The notes under the pieces: generated by a model
Seen by the model: the letters and a program-made list of their open reading frames with translations, nothing else
Databases searched by the model: none
Told to the model about the DNA's origin: nothing
Shown: positions 26,888 through 35,715 of the stretch, in pieces
Layout: each line of letters begins with the position of its first letter
How positions within the stretch are numbered: position 1 is the first letter of the stretch
NCBI RefSeq assembly: GCF_900142695.1
Contig: NZ_FRBU01000003.1
Location: 79,968 to 143,967 of the forward strand
Length of the DNA stretch: 64,000 nucleotides
Direction: 5' to 3'
Source: Flavobacterium xanthum
GTDB taxonomy: Bacteria > Bacteroidota > Bacteroidia > Flavobacteriales > Flavobacteriaceae
Program-made: the position numbers and the translations under genes

Positions 26888-27735
26888 TGAATTACTACAT
26901 TGTCATTCCGGCGCATAACGAAGAAGATTTTATTGCTTTAACGTTAGATTCTTTGATTTCGCAAAGCGTTTTGCCTAAAAAAGTAGTTGTTGTCAATGAC
27001 AATTCAACAGATAAAACGGCCCAAATTGTAACTTCTTTCGCTAAAGAAAATCCGTTCATTACTTTAGTTAATAAGAGTTCTGAAGCGATACATTTGCCAG
27101 GGAGCAAAGTCATTCAAGCTTTTCAAAAAGGCTTTGAAACATTGGACGAAAATTACGATGTCATTGTAAAGCTAGATGCAGATTTAATTCTACCCAACAA
27201 TTATTTTGAAACTATTTTAAATACTTTCGAAAAAGATGCCACCATAGGAATGGTTGGTGGATTTGCGTATATCGAGAAAAATGGCTCTTGGATTCTAGAA
27301 AATCTAACTGACAAAGACCATATTAGGGGCGCCTTCAAAGCCTACAGAAAAGAATGTTTTCTACAAATAGGCAATTTGAAGCCAGCAATGGGTTGGGATA
27401 CCGTCGATGAATTACTCTCGAAATTTTACGGATGGAAAGTCGTTACGGATGCTTCATTAATTGTAAAACATCTGAAACCAACCGGAGCAAACTACAACAA
27501 AACAGCCCGATACAAACAAGGAGAAGCATTTTATACTTTAGGCTACGGATTCCTTATCACTTCCATAGCTTCGGCAAAACTGGCGATAATGAAGAAAAAA
27601 CCGCTGCTTTTTATAGATTACATCAAAGGTTTCTGGAAAGCTAAAGCGGCCCAAACGCCTTTATTAGTAACAACCGAACAAGCAAAATTCATTCGAAAAT
27701 ACCGTTTGAAGAAAATGAAACAAAAGCTTTTTTAG
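26887..27735 (+). CDS. Family 2 glycosyltransferase
   Basis: 282 residues from the ATG at 26887 (MNYYIVIPAHNEEDF). The frame is open 50 codons further upstream, but that part overlaps the methyltransferase gene and is not GT-like. GT-A fold features: IPAHNEE (7-13), VVNDNSTDKT (36-44) and the metal-binding D97-A-D99 in KLDADL. The second half has MGWDTVDELLSKFYGWK, which fits the acceptor-side ED-like motif. No transmembrane segment is clear. The donor and acceptor are unknown; coupling with the methyltransferase and the nearby Mla-type transporter suggests envelope lipid or glycan work. Confidence 0.9.
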   Translation: MNYYIVIPAHNEEDFIALTLDSLISQSVLPKKVVVVNDNSTDKTAQIVTSFAKENPFITLVNKSSEAIHLPGSKVIQAFQKGFETLDENYDVIVKLDADLILPNNYFETILNTFEKDATIGMVGGFAYIEKNGSWILENLTDKDHIRGAFKAYRKECFLQIGNLKPAMGWDTVDELLSKFYGWKVVTDASLIVKHLKPTGANYNKTARYKQGEAFYTLGYGFLITSIASAKLAIMKKKPLLFIDYIKGFWKAKAAQTPLLVTTEQAKFIRKYRLKKMKQKLF

Positions 27736-27815
27736 CCAACAAAATCAAAAAACTGCTGAACCAAAAGAGATAACTCCTAACATTTTTTGTAATTTAGCCC
27801 ATATTCGCAAAACTT

Positions 27816-28565
27816 ATGATGCTCATTCGCTATATAACGCAAATAGGAAGATACTTCTTAATGCTGAAAGAAATTTTCAATAAACAAACCAAATGGTCTG
27901 TAATGAAAAATCTTATTTTCAAGGAAATTGATGACTTAATTATCGATTCTCTTGGTATTGTTGCTTTCATTTCTTTCTTCGTAGGAGGAGTTGTTGCCAT
28001 TCAAACAGCATTAAATTTAACGAATCCTTTGATTCCTAAATACCTTATTGGCTTTGCAACCCGACAATCCGTAATATTAGAGTTTGCTCCCACTTTTATT
28101 TCCGTTATTATGGCTGGGAAAATGGGTTCCTTTATCACTTCAAGCATAGGAACGATGAGGGTTACGGAACAAATTGATGCCTTAGAAGTAATGGGGGTAA
28201 ATTCCTTAAATTATCTTGTATTCCCAAAAATAATAGCCTTATTGTTATATCCATTTCTTATTGGAATCGCTATGTTTCTAGGCGTTCTCGGTGGATGGAT
28301 GGCGGGTGTTTATGGCGGCTTTATCTCAAGCGCTGAATTTATAAATGGAACTCAAATGGACTTTATTCCGTTTCATATTGTTTATGCCTTCATAAAAACA
28401 TTAATTTTTGCCATGCTATTAGCAACCATACCTTCATTTCACGGCTATTACATGAAAGGTGGCGCACTTGAAGTAGGGAAAGCGAGCACCGTTTCCTTTG
28501 TTTGGACATCCGTTTCCATTATACTTTTTAATTACATATTAACACAACTGTTACTAGGCTCATGA
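27816..28565 (+). CDS. MlaE-family ABC transporter permease
   Basis: 249 residues with five or so hydrophobic helices, for example IVAFISFFVGGVVAIQTA and FLIGIAMFLGVLGGWMAGVY. The conserved MlaE segment GTMRVTEQIDALEVMG is present, and TM1 follows an amphipathic start as in MlaE. In the Mla system the permease works with an ATPase and an MCE-domain protein to move phospholipid between the inner and outer membranes; that is family knowledge. The ATPase gene overlaps by four bases (ATGA). No MCE-domain gene is in the window, so the substrate-binding partner must lie elsewhere. Confidence 0.92.
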   Translation: MMLIRYITQIGRYFLMLKEIFNKQTKWSVMKNLIFKEIDDLIIDSLGIVAFISFFVGGVVAIQTALNLTNPLIPKYLIGFATRQSVILEFAPTFISVIMAGKMGSFITSSIGTMRVTEQIDALEVMGVNSLNYLVFPKIIALLLYPFLIGIAMFLGVLGGWMAGVYGGFISSAEFINGTQMDFIPFHIVYAFIKTLIFAMLLATIPSFHGYYMKGGALEVGKASTVSFVWTSVSIILFNYILTQLLLGS

Positions 28566-29323
28566 TAGAAATTAAAAATATAGAAAAATCATTTAACGGA
28601 AACAAAATTCTTAAAGGCATTTCGACCGTATTTGAAACTGGAAAAACCAATTTAATTATTGGACAAAGTGGCTCTGGAAAAACAGTTTTATTAAAAAGTC
28701 TTTTGGGTATTCACACACCTGAATCAGGTCAAATATGTTTTGATGGAAGAATTTACTCCGAATTAGATCCTAATGAAAAGAGAGAGCTTAGAACGGAAAT
28801 TGGAATGGTATTTCAAGGAAGTGCTCTGTTTGACTCGATGACTGTAGCTGAAAATGTTGGATTCCCATTACGAATGTTTACCAAAGACAACAAAGCTAAA
28901 ATAAAAGAACGTGTTGATTTTGTGCTAGAAAGAGTAGCATTAACAGACGCACATGGAAAATTACCTTCTCAAATTTCTGGAGGGATGCAAAAACGTGTTG
29001 CTATTGCTCGTGCCATCGTAAACAAACCTAAATACTTATTTTGCGACGAACCTAACTCTGGTTTAGATCCCAATACAGCAATTTTGATTGATAATTTGAT
29101 CAAAGAAATCACGGAAGAGTACAACATCACAACAGTCATAAACACCCATGATATGAACTCTGTGATGGAAATTGGAGAGCGAATCTTATTCCTTAAAGAC
29201 GGTTTAAAAGCTTGGGAAGGAACTAAAGAAGAAATCTTTAAAACAGATAATCAATCGGTTGTTGATTTTGTTTATTCTTCTAATTTATTCAAAAAAGTAA
29301 GAGAAGCGTATTTGAAAGAGTAA
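28562..29323 (+). CDS. ABC transporter ATP-binding protein (MlaF-like)
   Basis: 253 residues. Walker A GQSGSGKT (34-41), the signature SGGMQKR and Walker B YLFCDEPNSGLDP followed by the H-loop segment INTHDMNSV are intact, so it should hydrolyse ATP. The ATG overlaps the end of the MlaE-type permease gene, so the two make one transporter complex. It is convergent with the SprT-like gene, with only four bases between the stops and no visible terminator there. Confidence 0.94.
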   Translation: MIEIKNIEKSFNGNKILKGISTVFETGKTNLIIGQSGSGKTVLLKSLLGIHTPESGQICFDGRIYSELDPNEKRELRTEIGMVFQGSALFDSMTVAENVGFPLRMFTKDNKAKIKERVDFVLERVALTDAHGKLPSQISGGMQKRVAIARAIVNKPKYLFCDEPNSGLDPNTAILIDNLIKEITEEYNITTVINTHDMNSVMEIGERILFLKDGLKAWEGTKEEIFKTDNQSVVDFVYSSNLFKKVREAYLKE

Positions 29324-29327
29324 AAAC

Positions 29328-29930
29328 CTAGCTTGATTTCAACAACTCCACCTCAGCATTGGGATTGAATAAATACGTTTTTCCAGAATTCATTTCAAGG
29401 CATTCAAAACGTTTGGTTCTAACGGCTATTTTCTTGAAAATCTTTCCATTTTGGATTCGGAAAACACTGCCGTAAGGAATTTCAAAAACGTAATTTTTAT
29501 CATTTTGCTGATCAAATTGCTTCAGTGCCAAAGCCAAATTAGCATCTGTATCGCTGCTGGCTGTTGGATTTTTGAAATGTCTCGCCAGTAAAGGCAATAA
29601 ATGATTAGGAAAAATCTCCGGACGAATGTATGGAATCATTAACCTTTGGAAAGAATATTTCCATTCATTTCCATGCGGCTTAATGTTTCGCCCAAATTTC
29701 TCAAAGGCCACCAAATGCGCAATCTCATGAATCAAGGTGATCAAAAACTTGTATTTATTCAGGTTTGAGTTTACCGTAATTTCATGCTTTCCATTCAGTC
29801 CTTTTCGATAATCTCCATGACGCGTCTGGCGCTCGTTGACAATCTTAAGATGCACTTGATTGGCAACAATAAGTTCGAAAACGGGTTTTACCGCATGCTC
29901 GGGAATGTATCTGGCTAAGGTTTCGCTCAA
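29328..29930 (-). CDS. SprT-like domain metalloprotease-like protein
   Basis: 200 residues. The zinc motif H68-E-I-A-H72 is preceded by KYKFLITLIHEI, and a possible third ligand is H86 in KPHGNEW, giving the SprT-like arrangement. The C-terminal part is beta-rich (YVFEIPYGSVFRIQNGKIF, then RTKRFECLEMNSGKTYLF) and may be a small ribbon. It starts with TTG at 29930, giving SETLARYIPEHAV; the stop of the upstream SDR gene lies 12 bases before. Eukaryotic SPRTN-like relatives cut DNA-protein crosslinks, but the bacterial role here is unknown. Confidence 0.85.
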   Translation of the reverse strand: MSETLARYIPEHAVKPVFELIVANQVHLKIVNERQTRHGDYRKGLNGKHEITVNSNLNKYKFLITLIHEIAHLVAFEKFGRNIKPHGNEWKYSFQRLMIPYIRPEIFPNHLLPLLARHFKNPTASSDTDANLALALKQFDQQNDKNYVFEIPYGSVFRIQNGKIFKKIAVRTKRFECLEMNSGKTYLFNPNAEVELLKSS

Positions 29931-29942
29931 AACAAATAGGAG

Positions 29943-30620
29943 TTACGGATTAGTTGAAGAAACTTGCAACACTTTTCCATTGAAATATTTATTACCGTTC
30001 AACGTAAAATCATAAATATAATTTGCCATTTCACTTGCTGATATAGGTGCTTGATAGCCTGGAAAAGCTTCAGCTAGCATTTCAGTTTGCACTGATCCTA
30101 ACGCTAAAACGTTGAATGAAATTCCACGATCTTTGTATTCTTCTGCCAGTAATTCTGATAATGTAATCACGGCTCCTTTACTCGAACTATAAGCCGCCAA
30201 TCCAGCAAACTTCAAACTTCCCTGAATTCCGCCCATAGAACTAATCGTTACTACATGGCTTCCTTTATGTAGGTACGGCAAACAAATACGTGTCAAATTA
30301 GCGACTCCAAAGACATTTACTTTATAGATATTTTCGAAATCCTCTTGGGTTGTTTCTAGAAAAGGTTTCAACAATAAACTTCCTGCGTTATGAATGACGG
30401 CATCTACTTGTTTCCACGACTTAGAAAGAAAACTACTTACTCTATCTAATTCCAATTCATTGGATAAATCAACCGAAAGACAAGTAATATTTTCGTTCCC
30501 CAATAACGCCTGAGGAATTTTTCTAGAAATAGCAAGCACCTGATGACCGGCAGCTGCAAATAGCAAGGCCAATTCAAATCCTATCCCCCTACTTGTTCCT
30601 GTGATAATAATATTTTTCAT
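29943..30620 (-). CDS. Short-chain dehydrogenase/reductase
   Basis: 225 residues, cytoplasmic, classical SDR. The cofactor loop TGTSRGIG is at 7-14, NAG at 78-80, the catalytic serine in ISSMGG (127-128), and Y144-xxx-K148. Its substrate cannot be read from the sequence. It is followed after 12 bases by the SprT-like gene on the same strand, so the two are likely co-transcribed. No nearby pathway partner is evident. Confidence 0.93.
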   Translation of the reverse strand: MKNIIITGTSRGIGFELALLFAAAGHQVLAISRKIPQALLGNENITCLSVDLSNELELDRVSSFLSKSWKQVDAVIHNAGSLLLKPFLETTQEDFENIYKVNVFGVANLTRICLPYLHKGSHVVTISSMGGIQGSLKFAGLAAYSSSKGAVITLSELLAEEYKDRGISFNVLALGSVQTEMLAEAFPGYQAPISASEMANYIYDFTLNGNKYFNGKVLQVSSTNP

Positions 30621-30710
30621 GAAACAAAAATAAACAAAACCAACAAAAAAGTACTGCTTTACGCCAAGATTATTACGGCAATGAAATTAAAATTTTATTA
30701 TAAAATTCAT

Positions 30711-30718
30711 TATTTTTG
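30711..30718 (+). promoter_or_regulatory. -7 promoter box for the GNAT gene
   Basis: TATTTTTG matches TAnnTTTG, 32 bases before the ATG at 30751. No clear -33 TTG. Confidence 0.45.
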
Positions 30719-30750
30719 ATTCAAAATCCTAACCATCGAATTATCAGAAA

Positions 30751-31329
30751 ATGAGAGAAATTATCACATTCCAAATCGCAAAAATAAGTGATATTGAAGG
30801 CGTTTTGGCACTACAAGATTTATACCTTGTCACTAATTTATCCGAAGAAGAAAAAGCTTTTGGATTTGTTACCACGCCATTTACAGTACAACAACTTACC
30901 GAAGTTATCCAAAAAGAAGAATTGTTCCTAGCAAAAGATAACAACAAAATCATTGGGTATATTTTTGCCGGTAGTTGGGAATTCTTCAATCAATGGCCCA
31001 TTTTTAACTATATGAATTCCCTTTTTCCCAAACTAACTTTTTTAGATTTTAAGATCACTACCACCAATAGTTTCCAATATGGACCCGTTTGTATTCATAA
31101 GGACTACCGTGGAAAGGGATTAATAACTTCCCTTTTTGAGTTAATGAGAATAAACCTGTCGCAAAAATACCCTTTGAGTTTGACCTTCATTAACAAAATT
31201 AATATCCCCTCCACCAAAGCGCATACCAAAAAGCTAAAATGGACTATTATAGGCGATTTTCAATTCAACACTAATGACTATTATATTTTGGCTTATGACA
31301 TGAAGCAATCCGTTTCTTATCTTATTTAA
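30751..31329 (+). CDS. GNAT-family N-acetyltransferase
   Basis: 192 residues. The acetyl-CoA loop is the Q/RxxGxG-type segment YRGKGLITSLFEL, preceded by the strand YGPVCIHKD. The N-terminal half (ISDIEGVLALQDLYLVTNLS) has the expected helices. The acceptor, a small molecule or protein amine, is unknown. Its last eight bases overlap the end of the convergent M28 peptidase gene, so no terminator separates them. Confidence 0.87.
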   Translation: MREIITFQIAKISDIEGVLALQDLYLVTNLSEEEKAFGFVTTPFTVQQLTEVIQKEELFLAKDNNKIIGYIFAGSWEFFNQWPIFNYMNSLFPKLTFLDFKITTTNSFQYGPVCIHKDYRGKGLITSLFELMRINLSQKYPLSLTFINKINIPSTKAHTKKLKWTIIGDFQFNTNDYYILAYDMKQSVSYLI

Positions 31330-32293
31330 GCATTATTATTTCTTGAGTAGGTGTGTTTGCCATTTGTGCTACAGCAGGCAATAATTCTTGTATAAAGGAC
31401 GTCATGTGGGGAATATCCATTGCATTAAAATCATCTGAAACATGATGATAGAATTCAAAATTCTCAAAATCGAAAGTACTAACCGATTGGCAAGGAACTT
31501 TGAAAACATCATAAAAAGAGAAGTTATCTGATCTGTAAAAGAGTTGAAATTCGGTTTCCTTTGGAAGAAAACCAATCGTGTTTTTCCCAGTATATTGATT
31601 TATTTTCCCAGCCATATTCGACTTATCAAAACCCGTAATATAAGCTAAATAATCTCTTTTCATTGGGACACCAATCATCTCAATATTGAACTGCGCATAG
31701 AGTTTAAAATCCTGTGCTTTCAATTTCTTGGCTAAATGTTTAGACCCTAATAATCCCTTTTCTTCTCCTGCAAAAAACACAAAAAGAATGCTTCGTTTGT
31801 TATTTTTGGCACTGCTGAAATACTTTGCCATTTCGGCAACTGCGGTTGTTCCTGAGGCATCATCATTGGCACCATTATTAATAAAATCCCCATTCACCCC
31901 TTTTTTATCTATTCCGATATGATCATAATGCGCGCTTAGAATTATAAATTCATTTTTTAGAACAGCATCAGTACCTTCAACATAACCAACTACATTAAAC
32001 GCAGTACCCTTGAAAGTTGAAAGTGTATCCCGATACGATATGAAATAGGGCTTTACCCTATTATCTTTAAAAAATTGCTCTAAATAATCCGCAGCTTTTA
32101 CCATCCCTGCTTGTCCAGTTTCCCTTCCTTCCAATTCATCTGAAGCTAAATATTGTAACGTTTTAGCAACATCCTTTTGCTGCACCGTATACGCGAGATG
32201 CGATGGAACACTATTTGCAGCATCCTTTACAACTACAGAAGAAGGTTTGCAACATAAGAAAAGAAATGGGAGTAAAAGAAAAAGTTTTTTCAT
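31322..32293 (-). CDS. M28-family zinc aminopeptidase, probable lipoprotein
   Basis: 323 residues. The N-terminus MKKLFLLLPFLFLCCKPSS has a lipobox-like end at C14/C15, so an envelope lipoprotein is likely. M28 metal ligands are in SAHYDHIGI (H122), NDDASG (D144/D145) and FAGEEKG (E177/E178), with a later His in EFYHHVSDDFN. This gives a complete co-catalytic two-zinc site. Members release N-terminal amino acids from peptides. It is the last gene of a minus-strand run of five (DinB, NRDE, ATP-grasp, LysE-like, M28), separated from the LysE-like gene by 52 bases. Confidence 0.92.
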   Translation of the reverse strand: MKKLFLLLPFLFLCCKPSSVVVKDAANSVPSHLAYTVQQKDVAKTLQYLASDELEGRETGQAGMVKAADYLEQFFKDNRVKPYFISYRDTLSTFKGTAFNVVGYVEGTDAVLKNEFIILSAHYDHIGIDKKGVNGDFINNGANDDASGTTAVAEMAKYFSSAKNNKRSILFVFFAGEEKGLLGSKHLAKKLKAQDFKLYAQFNIEMIGVPMKRDYLAYITGFDKSNMAGKINQYTGKNTIGFLPKETEFQLFYRSDNFSFYDVFKVPCQSVSTFDFENFEFYHHVSDDFNAMDIPHMTSFIQELLPAVAQMANTPTQEIIMLK

Positions 32294-32345
32294 AATTGAA
32301 AAGAATTAGTATTAATAAAGACAGCTGTGAATTAGAATTACACTT

Positions 32346-32999
32346 TTATAATTCCGTTTTATTTCGATAATGTTTTCTATAAACTTTGACTATTTGAACA
32401 ACAGCCAAAACCACAAAAAAGAACGGAATTACGACTGGGATTACATACATAGAAAAGCTACTTGTATTTTGAGCTAATGTGTTTAAAATCAAAATTAAAC
32501 CAAGCATCCCCATAAATGTACCTACCAAAGTTCCTGCAATATAATACACTTTGTCTTTATTTACAATTGAAATATAATTCCCATTCATCAAATAGAGATT
32601 CCATCCGGTCCAAAATGGTACTTGAAGAAAATTAATAGCGCTCAAAAAAACACCAATTAAAAAAGGAGAATACGTCGCATATTTTTCTACTATTCCTTGT
32701 TGTTCTATTGGTTGATTAGCGCTAGCAAAAAACGAATACGCTAAAATTAAGAGAAAGAAAATAGCACAAAAATCAATGATCTTCATTAATTTCTTATTAC
32801 TAACCAATTGCTTTGCAAATAGTAATGATAAATAAATCACGAACAGCTCTACGAAAATGACTCCGGCTAAAAACAAAAACAAGCTATTAAACCCAAGTTT
32901 GACATATATTTCGAAACCGATCAAATTCAAATATCCTAACGGTATGGAACCAATAAAGCTCACTAAAAAACCAATAAAAATGTTCTTTAATGCCTTCAT
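32346..32999 (-). CDS. LysE-type membrane transporter-like protein
   Basis: 217 residues with six hydrophobic helices, starting IFIGFLVSFIGSIPLGYLN and ending VIPVVIPFFFVVLAVVQIV. The pattern resembles the LysE/RhtB exporter superfamily, especially the first-helix G-x-x-P-L-G motif and three plus three arrangement, but identity is not strong by eye. It is four bases downstream of the ATP-grasp gene, so it may export the product of that enzyme. Substrate unknown. Confidence 0.75.
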   Translation of the reverse strand: MKALKNIFIGFLVSFIGSIPLGYLNLIGFEIYVKLGFNSLFLFLAGVIFVELFVIYLSLLFAKQLVSNKKLMKIIDFCAIFFLLILAYSFFASANQPIEQQGIVEKYATYSPFLIGVFLSAINFLQVPFWTGWNLYLMNGNYISIVNKDKVYYIAGTLVGTFMGMLGLILILNTLAQNTSSFSMYVIPVVIPFFFVVLAVVQIVKVYRKHYRNKTEL

Positions 33000-33003
33000 T
33001 ACT

Positions 33004-34038
33004 TTAAAAATTTACAATTTTATTGCTTTGTTCTAAGTGCATTTTATATTCTTTCATGCCTTCCTTATGCAGTAAATAGCAAGCACCCTTTTTATGGTTC
33101 GCTGCGCTTATTTCATACATATACGTAATATGCCGTGCGAGTTCTTTCCAAGCAAAAAACAAAGAATGCTTTGGGTCGTATATGTGAGTGGGTTCACTCC
33201 CAGCGCCATTTAGTTCTACAACTGAAAAATTAAGTCCTTGCTCCAGTTCTACGATAGTATGGTACATTACATCCAATCTACCAAAATAGAAACCTGGAAT
33301 TTGCAAACACATTTCGTTTATAGTCTGTGTTAATTTTGGAGTTATCCAATGATTTCCATCAATGAATTTTGCGCCTCGAGCATGATTCCCATAAGGCACC
33401 AAATTCAATTTCTCCCCTTTAGGTAAAATATCGAGTAGTTTTCGACCGTATTCCTGCTTTAAAACGGGCAATTGTAATTCATATCGTGGATTTTCTTTAA
33501 TCAATTCCTCTACAGTTGAAAAGCCGTTACCAGTGACAATCAAAAATTCCTTTGATACGATTCCTGTAATTCTACCCGCTTTTTCATGAGGATAACGTAC
33601 ATAGAAAATGCCAACTTCATTATCAAATGGAATTAAATCCTGAACCACATAATCGAAATTTGCTTTCTGTGTATATTCTTCTAAATCGGCTATTGAATTG
33701 ATTTTTTTTACTGCAGAACCACGCAGACCTATATCGGGTTTTGCAATCAAAGGGTATTTTATTTTTGCTTTTGTGATAACATTCAAAACGTTTTGAAGAT
33801 CAGTTCCCTCTTTTATTAATTCCGTTTTCGGGAAATACTGTTGTGGAATCAAATCGTAAATTTCTTTCTTCGATTCCATCATAAAACCTCCATTCTTGAT
33901 GGTTGGATTACAGGCATTGAAGAAAAAAATTGACTTTGCCTTGAGGGAATAATAGGACCATAAAAAATAAATAGGAATATATACAATCTGGAAAGGCCAG
34001 TATTCCCAATGCGTAATTTTATGAAAAAATAGTTTCAT
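33004..34038 (-). CDS. ATP-grasp (D-Ala-D-Ala ligase-like) protein
   Basis: 344 residues from the ATG at 34038 (MKLFFHKITHWEYWPFQIVY). The frame extends 17 codons upstream but would overlap the NRDE gene, and this start leaves a 10-base gap. The ATP-grasp signature is visible: KYPLIAKPDIGLRGSAV, VVQDLIPFDNEVGIF, and the C-terminal metal-binding segment SVVELNGAGSEP. The first 40 residues are hydrophobic, perhaps a membrane anchor. It is not the housekeeping Ddl by length and N-terminus, so it may ligate some other amino or peptide substrate. Confidence 0.85.
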   Translation of the reverse strand: MKLFFHKITHWEYWPFQIVYIPIYFLWSYYSLKAKSIFFFNACNPTIKNGGFMMESKKEIYDLIPQQYFPKTELIKEGTDLQNVLNVITKAKIKYPLIAKPDIGLRGSAVKKINSIADLEEYTQKANFDYVVQDLIPFDNEVGIFYVRYPHEKAGRITGIVSKEFLIVTGNGFSTVEELIKENPRYELQLPVLKQEYGRKLLDILPKGEKLNLVPYGNHARGAKFIDGNHWITPKLTQTINEMCLQIPGFYFGRLDVMYHTIVELEQGLNFSVVELNGAGSEPTHIYDPKHSLFFAWKELARHITYMYEISAANHKKGACYLLHKEGMKEYKMHLEQSNKIVNF

Positions 34039-34048
34039 ACTATAGTTA

Positions 34049-34759
34049 TTAAACGGTGATAAATGACGAAGAATACTCCTGTTGGGCAATCAAATCATAG
34101 TGAAAGATACTGACTTTATTATTTTCCAACACGGATTGCGTGATACTTAAGGTCTTCAACTTGTCATTCCTATTAATCACAAGGCCGTTTTCATTATTTC
34201 CGGACTCCGTGTGGCGATGAAAACCATACATTGTTGATACTGAAATCTCCGAATTCTGATCCACAAAAGTATGAAACCAATTCGAGCGTTTTTCTCGAAT
34301 GGCCAACGGATATAAAGTAGATGATGACCAAATGTGATTTTTTTTAATATCCAAAGGCGTGGTTTCTTTCTCCTTTCCGTTCCATCGCAATTGAAAAAGC
34401 ATCTTATTTTGAAATAAAACTAAAGTAAACGGTTCTATATTTTCTAAATCAATGTCGTTCCAGAAATCCTTTGGCGAAAAGCTGCTGATCACATCTAAAA
34501 CAACCAAACCCCTACTTTTTCGATACGGCAGTTGTACTTTATGCTTTTCATCAGCGCCATTTAACAGCACTAAAATCGTTCCATCTGCTCTAGTAACAAA
34601 CCAAGTTCCACCTGCTAACGGATCCTTTGGAAAAATAAGATCATTCCCATTTATTGTATAGAGTCTAGGTGGAATAGCGCTAGGTCGCACTATTTTTTCA
34701 TCCCGATTAGAGGTAATGATAATTTTATCCTTTGTGGTTACAAAACTTACTGTGCACAT
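34049..34759 (-). CDS. NRDE family protein (TANGO2-like)
   Basis: 236 residues beginning MCTVSFVTTKDKIIITSNRDE; the NRDE motif is at 18-21 and the conserved Cys2 is present. LAGGTWFVTRADG and LLNGADEKH follow as in TANGO2/NRDE proteins. The family has the Ntn-hydrolase-like pattern; in animals TANGO2 is linked to heme or lipid handling, but the bacterial role is unknown. It overlaps the upstream DinB gene by 13 bases, indicating coupling, and the ATP-grasp gene follows. Confidence 0.88.
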   Translation of the reverse strand: MCTVSFVTTKDKIIITSNRDEKIVRPSAIPPRLYTINGNDLIFPKDPLAGGTWFVTRADGTILVLLNGADEKHKVQLPYRKSRGLVVLDVISSFSPKDFWNDIDLENIEPFTLVLFQNKMLFQLRWNGKEKETTPLDIKKNHIWSSSTLYPLAIREKRSNWFHTFVDQNSEISVSTMYGFHRHTESGNNENGLVINRNDKLKTLSITQSVLENNKVSIFHYDLIAQQEYSSSFITV

Positions 34760-35235
34760 TGCTTCCTATATTCTATTGTAGAGCGAGCAACACCAAAATC
34801 AGGATTAACAGTAACGGTTTCACATTGTAAAATAGCTACTTTTATCAATGCTTGATGATGAATACAATGTTCCAAATTATAAAGTAACTCTCTAAAATAA
34901 TTACTTTCAATCCAAATTTCTTCGTCATCAATAACTTGTAACAGCTCAATTTTCTTATTTTTTTTATCCACATTTTGTTGAATCATGACAATATTTTCGA
35001 TAGCAAAAGCAGTATCCGTTTGAATGCGACTATTTCGTTCTCTAGTATCATAATTAACAACACCACAATCATATCGATTTTCTAAGCACTGAAACATCTC
35101 AATAATATGTCTGGTGTGTTCTCCAATAGTTGCATTACTTAATTCCGCACAAGAATTTGAATATTCTTTTTGGGACAATTGATTCAGCAAATCAATTAGT
35201 TCATTTAAGCTATTTTTAATAGAGGGTATTAGCAT
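34747..35235 (-). CDS. DinB/YfiT-like family protein
   Basis: 162 residues, an all-helical DinB-type four-helix bundle. The His triad that binds metal is suggested by H40 and H43 in GEHTRHIIEMF and the EHCIHH cluster (H123, H126, H127). Some DinB-like proteins are thiol-dependent or metal hydrolases/transferases; no reaction is assigned here. It is the first gene of the five-gene minus-strand run and overlaps NRDE by 13 bases. Confidence 0.85.
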   Translation of the reverse strand: MLIPSIKNSLNELIDLLNQLSQKEYSNSCAELSNATIGEHTRHIIEMFQCLENRYDCGVVNYDTRERNSRIQTDTAFAIENIVMIQQNVDKKNKKIELLQVIDDEEIWIESNYFRELLYNLEHCIHHQALIKVAILQCETVTVNPDFGVARSTIEYRKQCAQ

Positions 35236-35658
35236 ATTTATATTTTAAATCAACAAATTTGAGCCGACAGTTTTATCTTATAAACCACGGTATTGCAACA
35301 AAGAAAGGGAATTAGTACCAAAATAAAAAGTACACTATCCCCATTTTAACTTCATTTTAAGCATGTGCAGCAGAACAAAAATCACACCAATACTAAATCC
35401 GTAGTCATTTTAGTTTCTCACCGTGCTACTTTAAGTACTAAAAGCCAATTCCTAAAAATCTAAAAAGTAGTACTAGTACTCCTATAAAATTCAATTTTTA
35501 AACTTTTGACGAATACCAAAAAGGCTCATCACATGATTTAGTTTTAAACTTTAAAGTCGATTAAAACCGCTCTTCTTAGACAATCGTACCATTACTCAAA
35601 GCAAAGCTATTTTCCAATTTAAGACTAATCCCAATATTTAAAACTTGATTTAATGAAC
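35236..35658. other. Noncoding gap without recognised content
   Basis: A 423-base A/T-rich stretch between the DinB gene and the acyl-CoA dehydrogenase terminator. No long frame, tRNA, dispersed-repeat copy or strong hairpin was seen. Part of it must be the DinB-operon leader. Confidence 0.6.
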
Positions 35659-35692
35659 AAAACCCTTCCCAACCGAAATTGAAAAGGGTTTT
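35659..35692 (-). terminator. Terminator after the acyl-CoA dehydrogenase gene
   Basis: Arms AAAACCCTT (35659-35667) and AAGGGTTTT (35684-35692) form a 9-bp stem 24 bases past the stop of the minus-strand gene. Confidence 0.75.
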
Positions 35693-35715
35693 TAATAATT
35701 ATAATTTGTTTCTTA

